Notes: generated from the sequence alone by a model not told the origin. A stretch of 64,000 bases of DNA from Rhizobium sp. CF122 (GCF_000282035.1 NZ_AKKA01000120.1:1-64000); one strand, 5' to 3'. Positions 17,352 to 26,041 are shown, numbered from the stretch's first letter. Made by a program: numbers and translations.

Positions 17352-18002
17352 TCAGCCGACGAGCGGCATCTCCGCCAAAACCTTTTCCGTGCCGTAGAGG
17401 CGCAGGAAGGCGGAAACCGCCCTCTCCGCCTGACGCGCAGTATCCTTGAGACCCGGCTCGCCGAGCAGCATGCGAACATGCAGGTCGGAAACAATCAGGC
17501 CATAAAGCGTGTGATATGCCTCGTCGGCATCATGGAAGCGCAGCAGACCGGCGCGCTTGCCGGAATCGATCAGCCCCATGGCGCGGCGATCGATCTGGCG
17601 GCGACCACGCTCCAGAAGCAGCTTGCCGAGCTTGGAGCCGTCGCGATGCGACTGGCCGATCGCAAGACGGTTGAGCGCCAGAGAGACGTCGCCGGCGAGA
17701 ACCTCAAGCAGATCCTTCGAGAAGATGACAAGGTGGTCGTGCAGGCTGGCCGACGTCAGTCGCTCGCCGTTACGCTCGAACGTGCGCACCTTGCTGGCCT
17801 GGTAAGCGATCATGGCAGACAGCAGTCCGTCGCGGTCGCCGAACCACTTGTAGAGGCTTTCCTTGGAGCAATTCGCGGCGCGGGCAACGCCCGATGTCGT
17901 CAGCGCCTTCTCGCCGCCATCGACGAGCAGCCGCAACGCCTGCTCTAGAACGGCGTTTTGGCGCGGCGAAAACTCGCTGGGCTCCAAATTATCGACGGAC
18001 AC
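17352..18002 (-). CDS. TetR/AcrR-family regulator
   Basis: 216 residues from a GTG at 18002, chosen because GGGAG lies 7 bp upstream and a longer frame would run through a perfect palindromic operator. The N-terminal HTH is visible (TTSGVARAANCSKESLYKWFGDRDGLLSAMI). The C-terminal ligand domain has no diagnostic motif. It lies upstream of ilvC on the same strand, 48 bp away, so read-through into ilvC is possible. Ligand unknown. Confidence 0.85.
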   Translation of the reverse strand: MSVDNLEPSEFSPRQNAVLEQALRLLVDGGEKALTTSGVARAANCSKESLYKWFGDRDGLLSAMIAYQASKVRTFERNGERLTSASLHDHLVIFSKDLLEVLAGDVSLALNRLAIGQSHRDGSKLGKLLLERGRRQIDRRAMGLIDSGKRAGLLRFHDADEAYHTLYGLIVSDLHVRMLLGEPGLKDTARQAERAVSAFLRLYGTEKVLAEMPLVG

Positions 18003-18019
18003 GGCCTCACTCCCGACAA

Positions 18020-18033
18020 GTACCGTACGGTAC
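18020..18033. promoter_or_regulatory. Palindromic operator candidate
   Basis: GTACCGTACGGTAC is a perfect 14-bp palindrome 17 bp upstream of the TetR start codon. Position and symmetry fit autoregulation by the TetR protein, as is usual in this family. Confidence 0.6.
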
Positions 18034-18156
18034 GGTTCGCATGCTTTATGCTGCAAAGCTCGATGCGCGTCAAGCGGCATCAAGGGAAAAATTCATGCTG
18101 CAGCGCACTGCCGAATCTATGCCTGCGCCAAGCTCAGGCAACTCGCTCACACAAAC

Positions 18157-19062
18157 TCAAGCACCATCAACCGGTTCACGCGCTGCCTCGACGTCTCGTA
18201 GGGGAGACAGACCGTAAACTCGGCTGTATTCGCGGCTGAACTGCGACGGACTTTGATAGCCGACCCGATGCCCGGCGGTGCCGGCATCAAGACGCTCGAC
18301 CAGCATCAGACGGCGTGCCTCGTGTAGCCGCAGCTGCTTCTGGTACTGCACCGGCGTCATTGCCGTGATCGACTTGAAATGATGATGGAAGGACGACACG
18401 CTCATATTGACCTGCTCGGCGAGATCCTCGATGCGCAGTGGGCGCGCGAAGTTCTGGCGGAGCCAGGCAATGGCTCGTGCGATACGATTGCCGTGACTAT
18501 CCGCGACCGCGATGCTGATCAGCCGGCCGCCATCTGGGCCCGTGAGCACGCGATAGAGGATTTCCTGTTCGATCAGCGGCGCCATCGCTGCGATATCCTT
18601 CGGACTATCGAGCAAGCGCAGCAGCCGCACCGTTGCATCCAGAAGCTCCGGCGTCGCGACATTGACTGCGATCCCGCGGCCCCGTCCCGGCATGGTCGGC
18701 CGTGGCATATCGGCACGACTCAGCAACTCAAGAACCTTTTCGCTGTTGATGGCGAGCGTCAGACAGAAGTGCGGAACCTCCACGCTGGCCTCGACCACGC
18801 GCCAGATGACAGGCAGATCGAGCGAGGTCAGAAGGTAATCGCCGGCGCCATAATTGATGACGTCGGTTCCGAGACGAAGGCTCTTGGAGCCCTGGATAAC
18901 CAAGGCAATACAAGGCCGGTAGCTGCCGTGGCACGGCGCGCTCGGCGAATGCCGGCGGCTGATCCCCAGGCTCTCGATGGCGGTGCGGACTTCGCCCTCG
19001 TCGCCGGCATATCGAGCGGCAATCGAAGCGATCTCCTGATAGGGATTGAACGGCAAGGTCAT
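18157..19062 (-). CDS. AraC-family regulator (YqhC-like)
   Basis: 301 residues from the ATG at 19062. An N-terminal AraC-type ligand domain includes CHGSYRPCIALVIQGSKSL. The C-terminal double HTH runs from RIEDLAEQVNMSVSSFHHHFK to VGYQSPSQFSREYSRVYG. This architecture matches E. coli YqhC, which activates an aldehyde reductase gene. Here it is divergent from an alcohol dehydrogenase gene, so regulation of that neighbour is a reasonable inference. A longer frame reaching 19233 would overlap the dehydrogenase promoter region and is not favoured. Confidence 0.85.
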   Translation of the reverse strand: MTLPFNPYQEIASIAARYAGDEGEVRTAIESLGISRRHSPSAPCHGSYRPCIALVIQGSKSLRLGTDVINYGAGDYLLTSLDLPVIWRVVEASVEVPHFCLTLAINSEKVLELLSRADMPRPTMPGRGRGIAVNVATPELLDATVRLLRLLDSPKDIAAMAPLIEQEILYRVLTGPDGGRLISIAVADSHGNRIARAIAWLRQNFARPLRIEDLAEQVNMSVSSFHHHFKSITAMTPVQYQKQLRLHEARRLMLVERLDAGTAGHRVGYQSPSQFSREYSRVYGLSPLRDVEAAREPVDGA

Positions 19063-19249
19063 GCGAAAGAAACCCTTATCTGCAGCGCCGGCGGGATGTG
19101 CACTATCTAGGATAGGTTCGAGCCCCCGAGAATAGCCCATCCCCTCAATTTTGCAGGATCGTGCAAAAAGCTCGGAGGATCGCTCTACCGCACCTGAGAC
19201 GTTCCGATGCATTTTCGGCCATCCGCCCAGCAACCAAAGGAAGTCCCGG

Positions 19250-20296
19250 ATGCCTATTGCAAAAGGCTATGCTGCCACCGACGCGTCGAAGCCGCTAACA
19301 CCCTTCACCTTCGAGCGTCGCGACCCCAATCCTGACGATGTCGTGATCGACATCAAGTTCGCCGGCATCTGCCATTCGGACATCCACACCGTTCGCAACG
19401 AGTGGAAGAATGCGGTCTACCCGATCGTCCCGGGTCACGAAATCGCTGGTATCGTCTCGGCTGTCGGCTCTGCCGTGACCAAGTTCAAGGTCGGCGACCG
19501 CGTCGGTGTCGGCTGCTTCGTCGACAGCTGCGTTGGCTGCGCAACCCGCGACGTCGACCGCGAGCAGTATATGCCGGGCCTGGTCGGCACCTATAACAGC
19601 GTCGAGGCCGACGGCAAGACGCCTACCCAGGGCGGCTATTCAGACTCGATCGTCGTCAAGGAAGGCTACGTGATGTCCATTCCGGACAACCTTCCGCTTG
19701 ACGCTTCCGCCCCGCTGCTTTGCGCCGGCATCACGCTCTATTCGCCACTTCGCCACTGGAATGCTGGCCCCGGCAAGAAGGTCGCGATCGTCGGCATGGG
19801 CGGCCTTGGCCACATGGGCGTCAAGCTCGGCGCCGCCATGGGCGCGGATATCACCGTCCTCTCCCAGAGCCTTTCCAAGAAGGAAGACGGCCTGAAGCTC
19901 GGCGCCAAGGAATATTACGCCACCAACGACCCGGCGACCTTCGAAAAACTTGCCGGCGCCTTCGATCTTGTGATCTGCACTGTTAGCGCCGAAATCGACT
20001 GGAATGCCTATCTCGGCCTGATCAAGGTCGATGGCGCCTTCGTCGTGGTCGGCGCGCCGGAAAACCCGATCCCGGTCGCTGCCTTCTCGCTGATCCCCGG
20101 TCGCAAGAGCATTTCCGGCTCGATGATCGGCTCGATCAAGGAAACCCAGGAAATGCTGGACTTCTGCGGCGAGCACAACATCGTCTCCGAGATCGAGAAG
20201 ATCAACATCCAGCAGGTCAACGAAGCCTACGAACGCGTTCTGAAGAGCGATGTTCGCTATCGCTTCGTCATCGACATCGCCTCGCTGGCTGCCTGA
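19250..20296 (+). CDS. Zinc-type NAD(P)-dependent alcohol dehydrogenase
   Basis: 348-residue medium-chain dehydrogenase of the cinnamyl-alcohol/YahK type. Catalytic zinc ligands are C41 (in GICHSD), H63 with E64 (GHE) and probably C158 (LLCAG). GMGGLGHMGVK is the NAD(P) turn. The structural-zinc lobe is incomplete: C94 and C97 are present, but the expected third and fourth Cys are R100 and M108. AAAGGAAG precedes the ATG at 19250, which is preferred to an upstream in-frame codon at 19151. Probably controlled by the divergent AraC regulator. Confidence 0.88.
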   Translation: MPIAKGYAATDASKPLTPFTFERRDPNPDDVVIDIKFAGICHSDIHTVRNEWKNAVYPIVPGHEIAGIVSAVGSAVTKFKVGDRVGVGCFVDSCVGCATRDVDREQYMPGLVGTYNSVEADGKTPTQGGYSDSIVVKEGYVMSIPDNLPLDASAPLLCAGITLYSPLRHWNAGPGKKVAIVGMGGLGHMGVKLGAAMGADITVLSQSLSKKEDGLKLGAKEYYATNDPATFEKLAGAFDLVICTVSAEIDWNAYLGLIKVDGAFVVVGAPENPIPVAAFSLIPGRKSISGSMIGSIKETQEMLDFCGEHNIVSEIEKINIQQVNEAYERVLKSDVRYRFVIDIASLAA

Positions 20297-20303
20297 CAAA
20301 CGC

Positions 20304-20330
20304 AAAGGGCGGCCTTGAGCCGCCCTTTTT
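20304..20330 (+). terminator. Intrinsic terminator
   Basis: AAAGGGCGGC, loop CTTGA, GCCGCCCTTT then TT: a 10-bp stem with a U-tract 8 bp after the alcohol dehydrogenase stop. Its 3' flank touches the stop of the convergent NDH-2 gene. Confidence 0.9.
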
Positions 20331-20331
20331 G

Positions 20332-21603
20332 TTATGTGCGATCGTCGTCGCGCATTGTTTCCTTTTGAGTGATGAGCCGCGCGCTGTGCTGACCGCTCAG
20401 GTAGATCCAGAGCCAGCTCCAGGCCACAGCAAAGCGCGAACGCGTCCCGATCAGGAAGTAGATGTGGGCGATGCCCCATATCCACCAGGCGATCCAGCCT
20501 TTCAGTTTGATGCGACCGAAATCGATGATCGCGGCGCTCTGGCCGATCGTCGCAAGACTGCCCTGATGTCTATAGCGAAACGGAGCGGGCGCCGGTTTTG
20601 CCGCTAGGCGCGCGCGGATCACCTTTGCGGCATAGGCACCCTGTTGCTTGGCGGCCGGCGCGATCCCTGGAACCGGGGCGCCGCTCTCCTGAATGACAGA
20701 GGCCGTGTCGCCGACGACAAAGACATCCGGAAACCCCGGCGCAGTCAGATCCTTCTCGACGATGACGCGCCCCGCCCGATCTGCCGGCACATCGAGCCAC
20801 TTGGCAGCGGGCGACGCCTGTATGCCTGCAGCCCAGACGATCGTGCGGCTTGGGATGATCCCTTCGCTTGTCTCGACGCCTGCTGCCGTGCACTCCAGGA
20901 CGCGCTCGCCGATATGCAGTTCGACACCGAGTTCTTCAAGCGCCTTGCCGGCATAGGCCGAAAGCTCTTCGGCAAAGGTAGGAAGTACGCGCGGCCCCGC
21001 CTCGACGAGCACGACCCGTGTCTTGCGCGTATCAATATTGCGGAATTCGCGCGGCAAGGCATTGCGCGCAAGCTCGACAATGATCCCGGCGAGCTCGACA
21101 CCGGTCGGCCCTGCACCGACAATCGTGAAAGTCAGAAGCGCGTCACGGATAGCGGGATCGGTTTCGGTCTCCGCCCGTTCGAATGCGAGCAAAACCCGTC
21201 GTCGGATCGTCGTGGCATCCTCCAGCGTCTTCAGCCCTGGCGCAACCGGCTCCCAATCGTCTCGCCCGAAGTATGCGTGCGTTGCTCCCGTCGCTAGAAC
21301 AAGGCTGTCATAACGCAGAGTCATGCCGCTGCGTAAGGCAACTTCCTTTGCGGCAGTATCGATACCAACGACCTCGCCAAGCAGCGTCGTAACGTCCGGC
21401 CGGTCGCTATAGAGGTGGCGAATGGGCCAGGCGATATCCGAGGTCGAAAGGATTGTCGTCGCCACCTGGTAAAGTAGCGGTTGGAACAGGTGATGATTGC
21501 GACGGTCGACCAGGGTGATGCGGACGCCCGCTCCCTTCAAATCGTTTGCCAACTGCAGTCCGCCGAAACCGCCACCGACAACGACAACGTGGTGCTCGCT
21601 CAT
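20332..21603 (-). CDS. Type II NADH dehydrogenase (NDH-2) family flavoprotein
   Basis: 423 residues. VVGGGFGGLQLA at 9-20 binds FAD. HHLFQPLLYQVAT is the characteristic NDH-2 segment, TIVGAGPTGVELAG is the NADH-binding turn and VFVVGDTASV is the C-terminal FAD contact. The C-terminal IWGIAHIYFLIGTRSRFAVAWSWLWIYLSGQ is amphipathic/hydrophobic, as in enzymes that dock on the membrane. It would oxidise NADH and reduce quinone without pumping protons. Monocistronic. Confidence 0.9.
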   Translation of the reverse strand: MSEHHVVVVGGGFGGLQLANDLKGAGVRITLVDRRNHHLFQPLLYQVATTILSTSDIAWPIRHLYSDRPDVTTLLGEVVGIDTAAKEVALRSGMTLRYDSLVLATGATHAYFGRDDWEPVAPGLKTLEDATTIRRRVLLAFERAETETDPAIRDALLTFTIVGAGPTGVELAGIIVELARNALPREFRNIDTRKTRVVLVEAGPRVLPTFAEELSAYAGKALEELGVELHIGERVLECTAAGVETSEGIIPSRTIVWAAGIQASPAAKWLDVPADRAGRVIVEKDLTAPGFPDVFVVGDTASVIQESGAPVPGIAPAAKQQGAYAAKVIRARLAAKPAPAPFRYRHQGSLATIGQSAAIIDFGRIKLKGWIAWWIWGIAHIYFLIGTRSRFAVAWSWLWIYLSGQHSARLITQKETMRDDDRT

Positions 21604-21734
21604 GACTTGCCTTTCCGTGCCATTGCGCTACCGCAAATGTCGTCGATTGCCCGCGGCTTTCAACCTCTCTTTGGGTATAGCTCGCCTGCGTCCAGCGGTT
21701 GTCGCGGAGGTCGAATTCAGAGAGTGGAGACAAC

Positions 21735-22199
21735 TCAGTCTGCGTAAGCAACCGGAATCGATGTCCCGCTTTTCAGCAACTCCATCGAGATGGATGCGGA
21801 CACGTCGAAGAGTTCGATCTTGCGAACGATCTGCTTGTAGATCACATCGTAGTGCTCGACGCGTGGCAGCACGATCTTGAGAATGTAGTCGTGGTTCCCG
21901 GTAAGCCGATGCGCCTCGACGATCTCGGGAATGGCGCTGATCGCCCGACGAAATGCTTCGATCCATTCGTCGGTGTGGTGCGCCGTCTTGATCAGCGCAA
22001 ACACCGTCGTCGGGACACCCATCTTCTCACGGTCAAGCACCACGATCCGCCGCGCAATGTGACCGCTCTCCTCCAGCCGCTGGATGCGCCGAGAACAGGC
22101 CGAGACCGATAACGCGACCTTCTCTGCGAGATCCGTCACCGAAATGCCCGCATCGGCTTGCAAGAGTTCGAGGATTCGGCGGTCGCGATCATCCAGCAT
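21735..22199 (-). CDS. Lrp/AsnC-family regulator
   Basis: 154 residues. LDDRDRRILELLQADAGISVTDLAEKVALSVSACSRRIQRLEESG is the typical AsnC N-terminal winged HTH. The rest is the RAM/ACT-like effector domain (VEAHRLTGNHDYILKIVLP). It is divergent from a racemase gene 160 bp away; amino-acid-responsive control of that gene is a sensible guess. Confidence 0.9.
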   Translation of the reverse strand: MLDDRDRRILELLQADAGISVTDLAEKVALSVSACSRRIQRLEESGHIARRIVVLDREKMGVPTTVFALIKTAHHTDEWIEAFRRAISAIPEIVEAHRLTGNHDYILKIVLPRVEHYDVIYKQIVRKIELFDVSASISMELLKSGTSIPVAYAD

Positions 22200-22359
22200 C
22201 GAGTCTTCCCAGAGTCATGATTTGATTTCGCACGATACTGAAATTTGGCGCAAAAATACAGCGCCAACGGAGAACTTGATACAAACAAAGCAAACCATTT
22301 GCGCGATGATCGATGCATGATTTCGCCAATAGGAAATTCCAGACGGGAGCATAACAATA

Positions 22360-23079
22360 ATGCAGACAATCGGACTGATTGGCGGGATGAGCTTCGAAAG
22401 CTCGGCGGTCTACTATCGCTTGATCAATGAAATGGTGCGCGAGCGCCTCGGTGGGCTCGCCTCGGCCGACCTCCTGATGCACTCCGTCAATTTCGATGAG
22501 ATCGTCGCCATGCAAAGGGCGGGCGACTGGGACGCCGCTGCCAACCGGCTCGGCGACGTCGCCCTGCATCTGCAGATTGCCGGCGCGCGCTGCATGCTCA
22601 TCTGCACGAACACCATGCATCTCATCGCCGACCAGGTCGCCTCGCGCATCTCCGTTCCCCTGATCCACATCATCGACGAGACCGCGAAGTCCTTGAAGGC
22701 CGCCGGACGCAAGCGCCCGCTGCTGCTCGCCACGCGATACACGATGGAGCATGGTTTCTATGCCGATCGCATGAAGAGCCTTGGCGTCGACGTCGTCGTT
22801 CCCGAAGCCGCCGACCGGACATCCGTTCATGACATCATCTTCAATGAGCTCTGCGCCGGAAAGGTGCTCGACAGTTCGCGTGACAAGCTCATGCAGATTA
22901 TCGAGCGCGAGCGGGCCAAGGGCGCCGACAGCATTATTCTCGGCTGCACGGAAATCTGCCTCATCCTCGACCCGAAGCATCTGCCCCTGCCCGGCTTCGA
23001 CACGACTGAGATCCATGCCAGGGCAGCTGTCGAGTTCGCGCTTGGCGACGAAGCGGTCGAAGAGATCGTCGCCGCCTGA
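22360..23079 (+). CDS. Aspartate/glutamate racemase-family protein
   Basis: 239 residues of the YgeA-like group. The two catalytic cysteines expected for cofactor-independent racemases are C82 (CTNTMH) and C196 (GCTEI). The N-terminus QTIGLIGGMSFESSAVYYR is diagnostic. It would interconvert L- and D-amino acids (Asp, Glu or broader). Divergent AsnC regulator upstream; a MarR-GNAT fusion follows 65 bp later, but with its own operator. Confidence 0.9.
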   Translation: MQTIGLIGGMSFESSAVYYRLINEMVRERLGGLASADLLMHSVNFDEIVAMQRAGDWDAAANRLGDVALHLQIAGARCMLICTNTMHLIADQVASRISVPLIHIIDETAKSLKAAGRKRPLLLATRYTMEHGFYADRMKSLGVDVVVPEAADRTSVHDIIFNELCAGKVLDSSRDKLMQIIERERAKGADSIILGCTEICLILDPKHLPLPGFDTTEIHARAAVEFALGDEAVEEIVAA

Positions 23080-23085
23080 GTTACA

Positions 23086-23110
23086 AATTAGTTGACTCAG
23101 TCAATTAATT
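23086..23110. promoter_or_regulatory. MarR-type operator candidate
   Basis: AATTAGTTGAC, TCA, GTCAATTAATT: an 11-bp inverted repeat with one mismatch, in the style of MarR-family binding sites. It overlaps a possible -35 hexamer TTGACT (23092-23097). It is 35 bp upstream of the MarR-GNAT start codon. Confidence 0.65.
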
Positions 23111-23113
23111 GCA

Positions 23114-23144
23114 GGACAAAATCTCCTATCAGGAGGTTTTGTCC
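23114..23144 (+). promoter_or_regulatory. Hairpin burying the Shine-Dalgarno
   Basis: GGACAAAATCTCCT (23114-23127), loop ATC, AGGAGGTTTTGTCC (23131-23144). The stem is 14 bp with one G-U pair. The right arm contains the perfect AGGAGG of the MarR-GNAT gene, whose ATG begins at 23145. In RNA the site would be sequestered; in DNA it is a second operator-like palindrome. Confidence 0.7.
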
Positions 23145-24062
23145 ATGTCCGACTCTGGCTTGATCGACGTCGCCCGCGACTTCAATCGCTTCTATACGAA
23201 CTTTCTCGGCGTCTTGAACCGGGCCTATCTTGATACGGAGTTCACGCTCACCGACGCGCGTGTCCTCTTCGAGGTCGGCTCTCGCAACGGTATAAGCGCG
23301 GTCACTCTTGCCCGCGACCTGCACCTCGACCCCGCCTATCTTAGTCGCATCCTCAAGCGCTTCCGAGCCGACGGACTGATCGAAACAAAGCCCGATCCCA
23401 GCGATCTGCGCAGTCAGATCATTATGGTCACCACCAAGGGACACGATCAGTTCGAGGAACTTGGCAGGCGCTCAAATGCTCAGATCGCGGAGCGCTTCGG
23501 CAACCTCGCCGAGGGCGAGCCGCAAAGCGTTGTAACGGCAATGACAGCTATCCGCTCGCTACTCGATCCGGACGCCTCACCTCCTCCATTGGTCATCCGC
23601 GCCCACCGGCCCGGAGATATCGGCTGGATCGTTCAGAGCCAGGGGAAGGCCTATACCGAGGAATACGGCTGGGACATGCGCTTCGAGGGCCTTGTTGCAG
23701 AGGTCGCCGGCAAGTTCCTGGCGAATTTTGATCCGTCGACGGAGTATTGCTGGATTGCCGAGCGTGGTGGCATCAACGTCGGCTCCATTCTCGTGACCAA
23801 TGGCGGCGACGGCGTTGCGAAGCTTCGTCTGCTCTATGTCGACAAAGCGGCACGCGGCCTCGGGCTCGGCAAGATGCTGGTCGACGAATGCATCCGCTTT
23901 GCCAGAACAAAGAAATATCGACAGATAACGCTCTGGACGAACGACATCCTGCACGCTGCGCGCGGCATTTACTTGAAGGCCGGCTTTCGCCTTGTCTCCG
24001 AAGAAAGACACCGGATGTTCGGGCCGGAGGAAAACGGGCAGACCTGGGTTCTTGATCTCTGA
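23145..24062 (+). CDS. MarR-GNAT fusion regulator/acetyltransferase
   Basis: 305 residues. Residues 1 to about 145 form a MarR winged-helix domain (ISAVTLARDLHLDPAYLSRILKRF, then the wing with DPSDLRSQIIMVT). About 155 to the end is a GNAT domain (WIAERGGINVGSILV; acetyl-CoA turn GLGLGKMLVDECI; final KAGFRLVSEERHRMF). Such bifunctional proteins are known in Proteobacteria, but targets are unclear. ATG 23145 is chosen over 23109 because AGGAGG lies 8 bp before it. The upstream palindromes suggest autoregulation. Confidence 0.88.
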   Translation: MSDSGLIDVARDFNRFYTNFLGVLNRAYLDTEFTLTDARVLFEVGSRNGISAVTLARDLHLDPAYLSRILKRFRADGLIETKPDPSDLRSQIIMVTTKGHDQFEELGRRSNAQIAERFGNLAEGEPQSVVTAMTAIRSLLDPDASPPPLVIRAHRPGDIGWIVQSQGKAYTEEYGWDMRFEGLVAEVAGKFLANFDPSTEYCWIAERGGINVGSILVTNGGDGVAKLRLLYVDKAARGLGLGKMLVDECIRFARTKKYRQITLWTNDILHAARGIYLKAGFRLVSEERHRMFGPEENGQTWVLDL

Positions 24063-24093
24063 TTTGCTGCGTCGCAAAAGTTTCACTTGATTT

Positions 24094-24109
24094 GGAAACG
24101 ATCATTTCC
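24094..24109. promoter_or_regulatory. Operator candidate upstream of TetR gene
   Basis: GGAAACGATCATTTCC is a 16-bp palindrome with one mismatched position pair, 13 bp before the TetR start. Probably the binding site through which the regulator controls itself and perhaps the downstream MFS exporter. Confidence 0.5.
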
Positions 24110-24122
24110 TAATTAGTCAGCC

Positions 24123-24740
24123 ATGACCATGGCGACCCTTTCTGAAACGACCCGGACACGCGGCAGGCCGCGCGAGTTCGATCGCGATGCAGCGCTCGAC
24201 AAGGCGCTGCAGGTGTTTGCCGAGCGCGGCTATCATGCCGCGTCGATCAGCGAGCTCACCGAGGCCATGGGCCTTGCCTCCGGCAGCGTCTACAAGGCTT
24301 TCAAGGACAAGCGCGGCATATTCCTCGCAGGCTTCGACCGATATCGCACCGTGCGTCGCGGCCTGCTGGATGCCCGCATGGCGAAGGTTGGAACCGGCCG
24401 CGAGAAAATCCGCGAGGTCCTGGCCCATTATGCGCTCTCGTCACATGGCGCCTCCGGTCGTTGCGGCTGCCTCGTCGTTAGCAGTGCGAACGACCTTGCG
24501 CTTTTCGACGAGGAAGCCGCCGAGCGTGTCGCAGCGGCTTTTACAGCCAACGAAAAACTGATCACCGATCTCCTCCGCCTCGGCCAAAGCGACGGCTCGA
24601 TCGCAGCCGAAATTGACGTCGCGGCCACCGCCCGTACCCTCCTTTGCGTCACCAAGGGAATGCGAGTGGTCGGCAAAACGGGACGAAGCGAAGAAGACAT
24701 GGTCGCTGTCGCCGAGACTGCAATGAAGCTTCTTGCGTGA
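24123..24740 (+). CDS. TetR/AcrR-family regulator
   Basis: 205 residues. RGRPREFDRDAALDKALQVFAERGYHAASISELTEAMGLASGSVYKAFKDK is the TetR N-terminal HTH with the RGRP arm. The C-terminal domain has GRCGCLVVSS, the Cys-containing segment common in AcuR/DhaR-type TetR proteins that sense small electrophiles or solvents. An ATG at 24129 is an alternative start. It sits 71 bp ahead of an MFS transporter on the same strand and probably represses it. Confidence 0.88.
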   Translation: MTMATLSETTRTRGRPREFDRDAALDKALQVFAERGYHAASISELTEAMGLASGSVYKAFKDKRGIFLAGFDRYRTVRRGLLDARMAKVGTGREKIREVLAHYALSSHGASGRCGCLVVSSANDLALFDEEAAERVAAAFTANEKLITDLLRLGQSDGSIAAEIDVAATARTLLCVTKGMRVVGKTGRSEEDMVAVAETAMKLLA

Positions 24741-24811
24741 ATCGGGTTGCGATCGACCTGCCTAAACGCGCAACCTTTTTTAATCATCCGATAGTCCCAC
24801 CGGAGCCTACT

Positions 24812-26041
24812 ATGAGCCTTTCGACCACCACGCGGGAAACCGTCGCGCCACAGACGATCTCGCCGTTGATGACGTTTCTTTTCGCCGCCGCATGTGGGCT
24901 GGTTGCCGCCAATCTCTATTACGGCCAGCCGCTCGCCGGGCCAATCAGCACATCCCTCGGCTTTACGCCGGCGGCAACCGGCCTGATCGTCACCCTGACG
25001 CAGATCGGCTACGGTCTCGGACTGCTCTTGATCGTCCCACTCGGCGATCTGCTGGAAAATCGCAGACTTGTGCTGACACTCATCACCACCTCAGCTGTCG
25101 CTTTGGTCGGAGCCGCCTTATCGTCAACGCCCGCGATGTTTCTCCTCGCCTCGTTGTGCATCGGCCTCGCCTCGGTCGCCGTCCAGGTGCTCGTTCCCTT
25201 TGCCGCCCACATGGCGCCGGACGCAAGCCGTGGCCGCGTCGTCGGCAACGTCATGAGCGGGCTGCTCTGTGGCATCATGCTGGCACGCCCCTTCGCCAGC
25301 TTCCTTGCCGAGGCGACTTCCTGGCACATGGTCTACTTCGTCACCGCTGCCTTGATGATCGTGCTCGTCGTCATTTTGAGGGCTAAGCTGCCAGTGCGTG
25401 TTCCTCACACCAAGCTGAGCTATGGCAAGCTGCTTGCCTCTATGGCAGATCTCGCCCTCCATTCGCGCGTTCTGCAGCGTCGCGCACTCTACCAAGCCGG
25501 CATGTTTGGTGCTTTCAGCCTGTTCTGGACCACCACGCCTCTGCTTCTGGCCGGCCCTGAATTCGGGCTGACGCAGAACGGCATTGCCTTGTTCGCGCTG
25601 GCCGGTGCTGCCGGTGCCATCGCTTCGCCGATCGCCGGACGCCTGGCCGACCGCGGCCTGACCAAGGCTGCCTCCACGCTGGCGATGTTGCTTGGAATGT
25701 CGGCCTTTCTCATCAGCCACTTCGCGACGGACGGTTCGCTGACGGCGCTGCTGTTGCTGACGGCGGCGGCAATCCTTCTCGATTTCGGCGTAACGACCAA
25801 TCTTGTCTGCGGACAGCGTGCAATCTACGCGATCAGCGCCGAGCATCGCAGCCGTCTGAACGGTCTCTACATGGCGACATTCTTTGCCGGTGGAGCGATC
25901 GGATCGGCCGTGGGCGGCTGGGCTTACGCCACCGGTGGTTGGACGATGACTGCCTGGATCGGCTTCTGTTTCCCGGCCTTCGCGTTCCTTCTCTTCCTGA
26001 CGGAAGGCCGCGGCACGCAGATAGTCTCAGACGTTGCCTGA
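24812..26041 (+). CDS. MFS transporter
   Basis: 409 residues with about 12 hydrophobic segments. The N-terminal ACGLVAANLYYGQPLAGPI and the loop 2-3 motif VPLGDLLENRRLVL fit the YfiS/YjiJ-like major facilitator group. Start ATG at 24812 is preferred because the membrane domain begins there; the longer frame would overlap the TetR gene. Likely drug or metabolite efflux under control of the upstream TetR protein. The 3' end overlaps the convergent HxlR gene by 15 bp. Confidence 0.85.
   Translation: MSLSTTTRETVAPQTISPLMTFLFAAACGLVAANLYYGQPLAGPISTSLGFTPAATGLIVTLTQIGYGLGLLLIVPLGDLLENRRLVLTLITTSAVALVGAALSSTPAMFLLASLCIGLASVAVQVLVPFAAHMAPDASRGRVVGNVMSGLLCGIMLARPFASFLAEATSWHMVYFVTAALMIVLVVILRAKLPVRVPHTKLSYGKLLASMADLALHSRVLQRRALYQAGMFGAFSLFWTTTPLLLAGPEFGLTQNGIALFALAGAAGAIASPIAGRLADRGLTKAASTLAMLLGMSAFLISHFATDGSLTALLLLTAAAILLDFGVTTNLVCGQRAIYAISAEHRSRLNGLYMATFFAGGAIGSAVGGWAYATGGWTMTAWIGFCFPAFAFLLFLTEGRGTQIVSDVA

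Noticed and set aside
16368..17948. 526-codon open frame antisense to ilvC and the TetR gene
   Set aside because: It is the third-position shadow of two well-conserved genes; the translation is Asp/Val/Arg-rich without any domain.
19115..19125. GGTTCGAGCCC resembling a tRNA T-arm or att core
   Set aside because: No surrounding tRNA fold and no match to the rest of the tRNA-Lys 3' end; coincidental.
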